From Microbacterium lacus (lineage in GTDB: Bacteria > Actinomycetota > Actinomycetes > Actinomycetales > Microbacteriaceae), in contig NZ_NMUM01000022.1 of NCBI RefSeq assembly GCF_002812805.1, positions 247,373 to 311,372 on the forward strand: a DNA stretch of 64,000 bases, given 5' to 3'. The number at the start of each line of letters is the position of its first letter. Within the stretch, counting starts at the first letter, position 1. The position numbers and the translations under genes are program-made. Shown piece after piece: positions 25,350 through 32,944 of this stretch. The notes under the pieces were generated by a model. It was not told where the DNA came from. It did not search any database and saw only the letters and a list, made by a program, of their open reading frames with translations.

Positions 25350-26572
25350 CGAAGTTCGCTCCAGCTGCTCACATCGATGGGTGCGGTCTCCATGTCAGTG
25401 ACCGGCACGGCGGATGGTTCGCCCAGCGACGATGACCGTTTCGCGGGCTCGCCCCCCGACGACGTGTCGCGTTCGTTCGGTTCGTGCTCGCGGGCGGCGG
25501 CGACGAACAGGGAAACCATCTCGGGGTCGTACGCGTCGGTCTGCATGGCGATGCTGCCGTCGTCTTCGGCGCTGGCCTTCGTCACGGGAGTGTCGGCGAG
25601 CACGGCCATCGCATCGTCCACGCCGACGACCGCGACCGGATCGAGGCGCGCCGCGCTATCACCCAGACCATCGACGAGCGCGTCGAGCAGAGCGACCGCG
25701 TCATCGACCACGTCGTCGCGGCGCTGTTCGTGGCCGTGCAGCAGCCACTTCGCGAATTCCAGTTCGGCGTACAGCCGTGCACGGGTGCGCAGGTCCGGGT
25801 CGGGTGAACGGTGCGCGGACGAGACGTAGGCGGCATAAACGTCGTCGGCGGCATCCGGCGCGGCCGCGAGCCATTGCAGATCCACCGCTGGGTCGCCGAC
25901 GCTGAACCGGCTCCAGCCGAGGACGCCAGAAACGGTCGGTGCACCGTCTCGGTCTTCGTAGCGGAAGGACGACGCGACCGCGTCACCGAGTACAACGCAC
26001 GGGTCGAATCGCCAGAGTGCTTCGTCCTCGGCTGCGCGGCGCCACCGTGTGGCGAGGGCGACGGGCAATCGGCGAGTGGACGCGGCCCGTTCGACGAGGG
26101 CGACGACCGCCTCACGAACCTCTTCCGCGGTCTTGACGGGTAGTCCCTCAGCACGGACGACGGATGCGGGGAGTGCGTGCAGGGCGGCCAGGGCGATGCC
26201 GATGGAGGTCGCGGCCCCCGGGCCGGCGGGCAGGTCGCCCGCCTCGACGCGATAGCCGGGCACCAGGTCGGTGAGCAGGGCCCGACCTTCGGCGAGTGCG
26301 ACCTCGCCGAGGGGACGAGGCGCCGCGAAGGGCAGGAGGGCGCGGGCGCCCGGGGTCAGGGCGCGCAGGGCGAGCGCCTCGGTGGCGAGGTCGCTGGCGG
26401 CGGATGCATCCACCGGTGCGCGCACGACGACCTGGGATCCGTCGTCCAGCCCGACGACGGCGCTGTCGTAGCGTCCGCCCTCGCCTGTCGAGAGGGCAGC
26501 CGTCGAGACGATCGCGGCCTCGGGCAGGGCTGCGCTCACCGACGCGGCTAAAGTGAGGGGGGAGCCAGTCAT
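25196..26572 (-). CDS. APH-fold phosphotransferase-like protein, probably degenerate
   Basis: A 458-residue protein with an aminoglycoside/macrolide phosphotransferase fold over residues 1 to about 290: GYRVEAGDLP, IGIALAALHALP, and the Brenner-like motif CVVLGDAVASSFRYED at 192-207. GWSRFSVGDPAVDLQWL follows. The family normally has HGD...N and (I/V)DW; here His is Leu, the Asn is Ser, and the Mg2+-binding Asp is Gly (VLGW at 217-220). The HGD-type Asp197 remains, so catalysis is doubtful. The C-terminal 150 residues are acidic and low complexity. ATG 26572 is 6 nt after TACCCT. Divergent from nudC. Confidence 0.72.
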   Translation of the reverse strand: MTGSPLTLAASVSAALPEAAIVSTAALSTGEGGRYDSAVVGLDDGSQVVVRAPVDASAASDLATEALALRALTPGARALLPFAAPRPLGEVALAEGRALLTDLVPGYRVEAGDLPAGPGAATSIGIALAALHALPASVVRAEGLPVKTAEEVREAVVALVERAASTRRLPVALATRWRRAAEDEALWRFDPCVVLGDAVASSFRYEDRDGAPTVSGVLGWSRFSVGDPAVDLQWLAAAPDAADDVYAAYVSSAHRSPDPDLRTRARLYAELEFAKWLLHGHEQRRDDVVDDAVALLDALVDGLGDSAARLDPVAVVGVDDAMAVLADTPVTKASAEDDGSIAMQTDAYDPEMVSLFVAAAREHEPNERDTSSGGEPAKRSSSLGEPSAVPVTDMETAPIDVSSWSELRQASGSGAAADPAISDDTDADTSDPADPDEEIEAARASRAAFQRWARSASE

Positions 26573-26635
26573 GCCCCCAGGGTAGGTCTGTCCTTGCACG
26601 CACTACCCGCGCCACGCCCGCGAAAGAGGTCTTCC

Positions 26636-27556
26636 ATGACGGTCCCGGGCCTGCCCAGGGTGATCACGCCCCCGGTCTCGCCGATCGACCGCTCGGCGCT
26701 GGACCGCGATCTTTCCGATGCACTCGCGGTTCTCGCGGCCGAGCCCGGTGCCCGCGTTTTGTTGCTGCGGCGCGGTCGCGCTCCGCTCGACGAGTCCGGT
26801 GCGATCGTATTCGTGCCCGCTTCGGCTGTTGCCCCTGGCGCAGACACCGAGGCGATCGTGGCGTTCCTTGGTCGCGATGCCACGGGCCCGGTCCTCCTGG
26901 CGCTGCTAGACGAAGAGGACGATGCCCCGGTCGATCCCGCGGGTGGGTGGGCGGAGTTGCGTGAGGTGGGTGGCGCGCTCGGGCTCGAGGACGCGGCCTT
27001 CTTCGTCGAGGCGCTGTCGCTGGCACGGTGGATCCGAGACGCTGCTTTCTGCCCCGCGTGCGGAACGCGGACGGAACTGCGAAACGCCGGATGGTCGAGA
27101 CACTGCCCATCGTGCGGCCGTGAACACTTCCCTCGCACCGACCCCGCCGTCATCGTCGCGGTCACGGACGGTACCCGCTTGCTGCTCGGATCGAACGCCG
27201 CCTGGCCCGAAGGGCGCTACTCGTGCTTTGCGGGTTTCGTCGAGGCCGGGGAGTCGGCCGAGGAATCCCTCGTGCGCGAGATCGAGGAAGAATCGGGCGT
27301 GCGCATCGCAGCGATCGAGTATGTCGGGTCGCAAGCATGGCCGTACCCGCGTTCCCTGATGCTCGGGTACCTCGCCTTCACCGAGAACTCCGAGGCCGCG
27401 CGTCCGGACGGCTCCGAAATCGTGGATGTCCGCTGGTTCGAGCCGGACGAGGTGGCCCGGGCGCTCGCCGGTGACGGCGATGTGACGCTTCCCGGGCCGT
27501 CGTCCATTTCCCGCGGACTCATCGAGCAGTGGCTCGAGCGGGTCACGGAGCGATGA
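26636..27556 (+). CDS. nudC: NAD(+) diphosphatase / NADH pyrophosphatase NudC
   Basis: A 306-residue Nudix hydrolase that cleaves NAD(H) and can remove NAD caps from RNA. A zinc ribbon with Cys139, Cys142, Cys157 and Cys160 (CPACG...CPSCG) precedes the Nudix box GFVEAGESAEE...REIEEESGV (200-222). SQAWPYPRSLM near 233 is the NADH-specific SQPWPFPxS signature with one Ala substitution. ATG 26636 has GAAAGAGG upstream; the in-frame upstream ATG/GTG are not supported. It overlaps uvrD2 as ATGA, matching the nudC-uvrD2 order in mycobacteria. Confidence 0.93.
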   Translation: MTVPGLPRVITPPVSPIDRSALDRDLSDALAVLAAEPGARVLLLRRGRAPLDESGAIVFVPASAVAPGADTEAIVAFLGRDATGPVLLALLDEEDDAPVDPAGGWAELREVGGALGLEDAAFFVEALSLARWIRDAAFCPACGTRTELRNAGWSRHCPSCGREHFPRTDPAVIVAVTDGTRLLLGSNAAWPEGRYSCFAGFVEAGESAEESLVREIEEESGVRIAAIEYVGSQAWPYPRSLMLGYLAFTENSEAARPDGSEIVDVRWFEPDEVARALAGDGDVTLPGPSSISRGLIEQWLERVTER

Positions 27557-29370
27557 CAGATGTCTCGGAGGGCGCCGAGCGTGCCCTGAACGATCTCGAC
27601 GAGCATCAACGTGAGGCGGTGCTCGCCGTTCGCGGACCCGTCTGCGTGCTTGCGGGGGCGGGGTCCGGCAAGACCCGCGTGATCACGCACCGCATCGCCT
27701 ACGGCGTCGATAGCGGGATGTATTCGCCACCCCGAGTGATGGCCGTGACATTCACGACCCGCGCGGCGGGAGAGATGCGGGGGCGCCTGCGGTCGCTGGG
27801 CATCGAGGGGGTTTCGGCGCGCACTTTTCACGCCGCCGCGCTCGCGCAGCTGAACTACTTCTGGCCGACGGTTGCCGGTGGGGAGTCGGCCCCGCCGGTC
27901 CTGCCCAACAAGGTGCGCGTGCTCTCCGATGCGGCGAGTCGCCTGCGTCTGAATCTCGACGGGGCGACGCTTCGCGACGTGGCGTCCGAGATCGAATGGC
28001 GGAAGGTCACCCTCCGCACGATCGAAGACTATGCACGAGCCGGCCGCCCGGGCCTCGGGCGTCTGAGTCCCGACGCTGTGGTTGGTCTGCACGAGGCCTA
28101 CGAGAAGCTCAAGGATGAACGGCGCCAGCTCGACTTCGAAGACATCCTGCTCGCCTGCGCCGGCATGATCGAGTCCGAGCCGCGCGTTGCGCGCGCCGTC
28201 CGCGAGCAGTACCGCCACTTCACCGTGGATGAGTATCAGGATGTCTCGCCGCTCCAGGAACGACTCCTCTCGCTCTGGCTCGGCGACCGGGACGATCTCT
28301 GCGTGGTCGGAGACGCGAGCCAGACGATCTATTCGTTCGCGGGCGCTGACCCGCGCTTCCTGCTGGATTTCGAGCGACACCACCCCGGCGCGCTGATGGT
28401 GCGCCTCGAGCGCAACTATCGCTCGGCGCCGGCCGTTCTCGCGACGGCCAACGCACTCATGCGTGGTCGTCCGGGGGCTCTCGAGCTGGTCGCCGCGGGT
28501 GCGAGCGCACCCCCGGCCGAGCAGCAGGTCGACACCCGCCCGGCAGTACCGCCCGCCACAACCGCAATGCATCCCGACGACGACGCCGAGGCGGCGGCGG
28601 TCGCCCGCGATATCAAGCGGCGACTCGACGGGGGCGAGACGGCCGAGGGTTTCGCCGTGCTCTATCGCGCTCATTCGCAGTCGGCAGCGCTGCAGCGAGC
28701 GCTCGCCGCCCAAGACATCGCCGCGAGCGTCCTCGGTGGCAAGCGGTTCTTCGAGCTGCCCGAGGTTCGTGATGCGGTCATGGTGCTCCGCGGCGAGTCC
28801 GTCGCGGGTGGTTCGGGCGAGCTCGTTCCGATCGTTCGCGATCTGCTGCGCTCGCGCGGGTACACCGAGACGCCGCCCCCGGCGGGTGGGGCGCTCCGTG
28901 ATGCGTGGGAAGCGCGCGCGACGCTCTTGCGTCTGGCGGAGGATGCGCCGCCGGGCACGACGCTGCGCGCCTTCACGGACGATCTTCAGGCACGTGCCCG
29001 CGACCAGCACGATCCGGGGCTCCGCACCGTGACCCTGGCGACGATCCATGCGGCCAAGGGGCTCGAATGGGATCACGTACACGTGATCGGTTTGTCCGAG
29101 GGACTGTTGCCGATCTCGTATGCGCGGGGACTCGAGCAGGTCGACGAGGAGCGCCGGTTGCTCTACGTCGCCCTCACGCGGGCACGGCGTTCTGTCTCGC
29201 TGTCGTGGTCCGCCGGGAACGGGAGAGCGGAGCGGGAGCCTTCGCGTTTCCTTCAGGAGCTCGGCATCCGCACTCATCGTGCGGCCGGTGCGCCTGCTGC
29301 CGCCGCCCGCCCGCCGCGTTCACCGTCACAGAGCGCCCCTCCGCGGAACGCGGGTCCGCGAGGATCCTGA
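27553..29370 (+). CDS. uvrD2: UvrD2-type ATP-dependent DNA helicase, short form
   Basis: A 605-residue 3'-5' SF1 helicase. Walker A is AGAGSGKTR at 34-42, motif Ia VTFTTRAAGEM, Walker B FTVDEYQDVS near 223, motif III VVGDASQTIYSFAGA, motif IV RLERNYRS, motif V TIHAAKGLEWDHV and motif VI LLYVALTRARRSV. After motif VI there are only about 60 residues, ending in a Pro/Ser/Arg-rich tail: the C-terminal tetracysteine and HRDC domain found in M. tuberculosis UvrD2 (about 700 residues) are absent. ATG 27553 overlaps the nudC stop. Its 3' end overlaps the convergent gene by 197 bp, over motif VI. Confidence 0.88.
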   Translation: MTDVSEGAERALNDLDEHQREAVLAVRGPVCVLAGAGSGKTRVITHRIAYGVDSGMYSPPRVMAVTFTTRAAGEMRGRLRSLGIEGVSARTFHAAALAQLNYFWPTVAGGESAPPVLPNKVRVLSDAASRLRLNLDGATLRDVASEIEWRKVTLRTIEDYARAGRPGLGRLSPDAVVGLHEAYEKLKDERRQLDFEDILLACAGMIESEPRVARAVREQYRHFTVDEYQDVSPLQERLLSLWLGDRDDLCVVGDASQTIYSFAGADPRFLLDFERHHPGALMVRLERNYRSAPAVLATANALMRGRPGALELVAAGASAPPAEQQVDTRPAVPPATTAMHPDDDAEAAAVARDIKRRLDGGETAEGFAVLYRAHSQSAALQRALAAQDIAASVLGGKRFFELPEVRDAVMVLRGESVAGGSGELVPIVRDLLRSRGYTETPPPAGGALRDAWEARATLLRLAEDAPPGTTLRAFTDDLQARARDQHDPGLRTVTLATIHAAKGLEWDHVHVIGLSEGLLPISYARGLEQVDEERRLLYVALTRARRSVSLSWSAGNGRAEREPSRFLQELGIRTHRAAGAPAAAARPPRSPSQSAPPRNAGPRGS

Positions 29371-30070
29371 TGAGTGCCGCAGCGCTCTCGTGGATGAGCT
29401 CGGGCGAGGGAACGGGTGCACCAGCAGAGAGCAACTGGAGCGCCAGCATGGGCCAGGCGTCGTCGGCGTCGCGCCGCTCGAGGTGAAGACACGTGAGGCA
29501 GGCCGTCACACCCGGCACGATGAGCGGACCGATGACGATGCCGGAGCCGCCGACCACGACCGGCAGATGAACCCGGTCCGCGCGTAGATGCGGAGCAGCG
29601 CGCCGCGGGTCGAGCACGTGCCGCGCGAACATCACCACGACATCCGCACCGGATGCCTCGGCGCCGGGTCGATCGTGTTCGCCCGGATCGGCCTCCTCGA
29701 TGACCGTCACCCGGTACGCGGATGTCTCGAGCGCCATCCGTATCGCGACGACGAGCGGATCGTCCGAACCTCCCCGCGGGGCTTCGAGCACGATCCCGCC
29801 GGGAGCGCTCCGCCGCTCCAGATCGATCCGGAGCAGGGCCGAGCCCAAACGTCGGAGAAAGGCCCGGACCTCTCGGGGATGCACGCGTTGCAACTCCGCC
29901 CAAACATCTACACCCGTATCGGGCAGACCGCGCGTGAGCTCGAACAACAGGCGCTCCTGCCACGGCGAGACATCCGTCAAACGTGAATGGGCGTGTTCGC
30001 CGAGCTGCATCGTCGTCGCGTCGCGCCAGAGCGGGGTGTGGGTCTGATCCAGACGGAGCATCACGGTCAT
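29174..30070 (-). CDS. Orphan TOMM E1-like / leader-peptide-binding type protein
   Basis: A 298-residue protein resembling the E1-like partner (precursor-binding, ThiF-related) of YcaO cyclodehydratases. The diagnostic block VGGSGIVIGPLIVPGVTACL leads into TCLHLERRDADDAWP (173-207). The zinc-type cysteines are C191-x-x-C194 and C267-x-C269 (DECGC). No YcaO, dehydrogenase or precursor-peptide gene is nearby, so bacteriocin synthesis is not supported. The same gene sits between uvrD2 and the DUF2342 gene in other actinobacteria, suggesting a housekeeping role. ATG 30070 is chosen over the longer frame. About 30 residues after the CGC motif lie antisense to uvrD2. Confidence 0.68.
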   Translation of the reverse strand: MTVMLRLDQTHTPLWRDATTMQLGEHAHSRLTDVSPWQERLLFELTRGLPDTGVDVWAELQRVHPREVRAFLRRLGSALLRIDLERRSAPGGIVLEAPRGGSDDPLVVAIRMALETSAYRVTVIEEADPGEHDRPGAEASGADVVVMFARHVLDPRRAAPHLRADRVHLPVVVGGSGIVIGPLIVPGVTACLTCLHLERRDADDAWPMLALQLLSAGAPVPSPELIHESAAALIRILADPRSAEGRSVTVNAAGGRRQQAHRPHDECGCRAPEGNAKAPAPLSRSRRTTTARQNAVPA

Positions 30071-30166
30071 CCCGTGATTGTGTCCTGCCGGGCGGTCGTG
30101 GGCGGGGGATTCCACAGGCGGACGGGAAGGTCCACGCTCAGCTGCCCCTGTGGAGGACGAACGGTG

Positions 30167-31594
30167 TCAGCGCGCCGGCTCGTCGGGCGCTCCGCCGTCG
30201 GCCGTGGAGTCGCCGGTCTCGTCCGGACCGGAATCCGCACCGGTGTCCGGATCCGTCCGGGGGTCGGACGACTCCTCGCCGGCGAGAATCCGAGCGATCG
30301 CGTCGTCGAGCTCGTCGAGTTCCGCCTCGGGCGCGTCATCGCCGAGAGCGCGACGGCGAAGGCTGTCGATGATCCGCGACGGGTCGTCGATGTCTTCGGA
30401 ACTCGGCATGAAGTCCGCGTAATCCCACAGCGAATCGCGGGCTTCGACACCCACGGCATCGGTGATCGCGCGCCACATGGCGGCCGCTTCACGCAGGCGG
30501 CGGGGTCGCAACTCCAGTCCCACGAGCGATGCGAGCGCCTGTTCCGCCGGTCCGCCCGCGGCACGGCGACGGCGGACGGTCTCGGCAATCGCCGCGGCCT
30601 TCGGCAAACGCGCGGTCGCATCCTCGGTGACGACGTCGACCCACCCCTCCACGGTCGCGAGGAGGCTCTCGAGGCGCGCGAGGGCCGACCGCTGGGCCTC
30701 GGTGTGCTCGGGCAGCAACGCGCCGCTTTCGAGCGCCGTGCGCAGCTCGTCCGGGCGCGAGGGGTCGAACCGGGATGCAAGGTCTTCGAGAGCATCCGTG
30801 TCGACATCGATCCCGCGTGCGAACTCGGTGACCTGCGAGAGCACGTGCAGACGCAACCACTTCGCGTGACGGAAGAGACGGGCGTGTGCGAGCTCGCGCA
30901 CCGCGACCGCCAGGGCGAGCTGATCGTCCGCGATGTCGAGGTCCCGGCCGAAATCGACGAAGTTCTGCGGCAGGATGGCCGCTTCGCCGGCCGGCATCAC
31001 GGGGATTCCCACATCGCCCCCGCTGATCACCTCGGTGGAGAGTTGCCCGACGACCTGGCCGAGCTGTGTCGCGAACAGCGATCCGCCGAGCGAGCGCATG
31101 ACCTTGCCCGCGCCCTGGAGAAGCGGCTTGAGCTCTTCCGGTGCCTGCTCGGCGAGCGTGCGGGTCAAAGCATCCGTGATGCTCGTCGCAACGGGTTCGG
31201 CGAACTCCTGCCAGACGGGCAGGGTCGCGCTCACCCATTCGGCGCGCGTCATGATGCGGGGGGTCTGCGCGAGTTCCGAGATGACGGTCGCTTCGCTCAG
31301 CCACAGATTTGCGAGCGTGAGCGCGCCGTCCAGGTCGACGCGGTCGCCATCGGTCACGCTCAACCCGCCGGCGCGAGCGAGCTGCAGGGCCTGCTGCTCG
31401 GCGACACCCCACGGGATGCCGTCTCCGGCAGCCATCGCGCCACGCAGCTGCTGCTGAACCATTGCCATCATGGCGGGGTCCAACGGCATGCCGGTCAGCC
31501 GCTCGAACTGCGCCGGATCGATCTGTCCGCCGCCTCCGAGCATGCGCCGCAGAAGCTCTTCGAAGTCGTCTTCGGGGTTCTCGTCGCCAGGCAC
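30167..31594 (-). CDS. DUF2342 zincin-like hydrolase
   Basis: A 475-residue protein of the actinobacterial DUF2342 / zinc-dependent metalloprotease-like family. The predicted zincin helix is LALAVAVRELAHARLFRHAKWL (226-247): the HExxH motif reads RELAH, keeping Glu and the second His but losing the first His. The N-terminus has the typical FEELLRRMLGGGG, and the C-terminus is a Glu/Asp-rich tail (SSDPRTDPDTGADSGPDE). Protease activity is therefore uncertain. GTG 31594 has AGAGGC upstream. It is divergent from ylbL, as in mycobacteria. Confidence 0.82.
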   Translation of the reverse strand: MPGDENPEDDFEELLRRMLGGGGQIDPAQFERLTGMPLDPAMMAMVQQQLRGAMAAGDGIPWGVAEQQALQLARAGGLSVTDGDRVDLDGALTLANLWLSEATVISELAQTPRIMTRAEWVSATLPVWQEFAEPVATSITDALTRTLAEQAPEELKPLLQGAGKVMRSLGGSLFATQLGQVVGQLSTEVISGGDVGIPVMPAGEAAILPQNFVDFGRDLDIADDQLALAVAVRELAHARLFRHAKWLRLHVLSQVTEFARGIDVDTDALEDLASRFDPSRPDELRTALESGALLPEHTEAQRSALARLESLLATVEGWVDVVTEDATARLPKAAAIAETVRRRRAAGGPAEQALASLVGLELRPRRLREAAAMWRAITDAVGVEARDSLWDYADFMPSSEDIDDPSRIIDSLRRRALGDDAPEAELDELDDAIARILAGEESSDPRTDPDTGADSGPDETGDSTADGGAPDEPAR

Positions 31595-31746
31595 TTCAGC
31601 CGCCTCTCAGCGTCGTTCGGGTGGGTGGTTCTACGCTAGTCGCAGCCGACTGTGGCCCCGCCGGGGTCGGGCCCGCATTGCTTACGCCGTTCGCGAACGG
31701 CGCCCGAAGTCCCGCTCCGTCCCGCGGAGCGAAGAAAGGTCCCACC

Positions 31747-32865
31747 GTGGCGCTGTTCGACGAAGACGTCCGGGTCGTGCCCGCGCAACGACCTCCCCTG
31801 CGGCGTGCCACGAGGATCGGCATCATCGCGCTCGCGGTCGCCCTGGTGTGCCTGGCGACGCTCACGTTCCTGCCCACGGGCTACGTGATCCAGCAGCCCG
31901 GCCCGGTCTACAACACGCTCGGAACGGCGACGGGGGCGGATGGCGCGGCCGTTCCCCTCATCGAGGTCGAGGGTGCGGAGACGTTCGAAACGAGCGGCGC
32001 TCTGGACCTCACCACCGTCCAGGTCGTCGGTAACCGCGAGCGGACGCCCACCTGGCTCGAGCTCATGGGCGCGTGGTTCGACCGTTCTCGCGCGGTCGTG
32101 CCGCTGGACTCCGTGTTCCCGGCGGGCCAGACGAGCGAACAGCGCTCAGAGCAGAACGCTCAGCTGATGGTCGACTCGCAGCACGAGGCGACGGTTGCGG
32201 CCCTGCGCGAGCTGGATTACCAGGTCGACTCGCGAGTGCGGATCCACTCGCTACCCGAGGGGTCGCCGGCGGAGGGCATCCTCGAGCCGGATGACATCGT
32301 CCTCGCGGCGGAAGGTCAGAACGTGACCGACGTCACCGAGCTGCGCGACATCATCCAGGAGACGGATGGCGCGCCGGTCGCCCTCACGATCGAACGCGAC
32401 GGGACCGAGATGACGGTCGACGTCACGCCCGTCCTCAACGAGGACGACTCGGCCTACCAGGTGGGGGTGTCCACGATCGTCGACTATGACTTCCCCGTTC
32501 AGGTCACGATCCAGCTCGACAACGTGGGAGGCCCGAGCGCTGGCCTGATGTTCGCCCTCGGGATCATCGACACCATGACTCCCGATGACCTCAACGGCGG
32601 CCTGCAGGTCGCGGGTACGGGCACGATCACGGCAGACGGCGTCGTCGGGCCGATCGGCGGCATCCGTCAGAAGCTCTACGGTGCACAGGGCGCGGGGGCG
32701 GAGTACTTCCTCGCACCCGAGGCGAATTGCGACGAGGTCGTGGGGCACATCCCGGACGGCCTGCGGGTGTTCTCCGTGGCAGACCTCGACGACGCGGTGG
32801 CGGCTCTCGACGCCGTGAGCGCCGGGGGCGACCTCGACGCGGTGCCCTCTTGCACCGCTCCGTAA
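31747..32865 (+). CDS. Lon-like serine protease with PDZ domain (YlbL family)
   Basis: A 372-residue membrane-anchored protease. A single transmembrane helix (IGIIALAVALVCLATLTFLP, 24-43) is followed by an extracytoplasmic PDZ domain (about 150-235; GSPAEGILEPDDIVLAAEGQ) and a Lon S16 domain with catalytic Ser264 (GGPSAGLMFALGI) and Lys309 (GPIGGIRQKLYGA). YlbL-family proteases act in regulated proteolysis; in Bacillus the homologue degrades a division inhibitor made in the SOS response. GTG 31747 has GAAAGG upstream. It is followed by the UPF0182 gene. Confidence 0.9.
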   Translation: MALFDEDVRVVPAQRPPLRRATRIGIIALAVALVCLATLTFLPTGYVIQQPGPVYNTLGTATGADGAAVPLIEVEGAETFETSGALDLTTVQVVGNRERTPTWLELMGAWFDRSRAVVPLDSVFPAGQTSEQRSEQNAQLMVDSQHEATVAALRELDYQVDSRVRIHSLPEGSPAEGILEPDDIVLAAEGQNVTDVTELRDIIQETDGAPVALTIERDGTEMTVDVTPVLNEDDSAYQVGVSTIVDYDFPVQVTIQLDNVGGPSAGLMFALGIIDTMTPDDLNGGLQVAGTGTITADGVVGPIGGIRQKLYGAQGAGAEYFLAPEANCDEVVGHIPDGLRVFSVADLDDAVAALDAVSAGGDLDAVPSCTAP

Positions 32866-32944
32866 CCGAAACGTGGCCTGATACCCGGTCTTCTCCCTGG
32901 CTCGGGGCAGACTCCGCGCAAAACCGGGCGCCTAGGATGGATGG

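Noticed and set aside
29174..30070. Bacteriocin/TOMM biosynthetic cluster
   Set aside because: Only the E1-like protein is present; no YcaO, dehydrogenase, transporter or short precursor gene was found in the neighbouring sequence.
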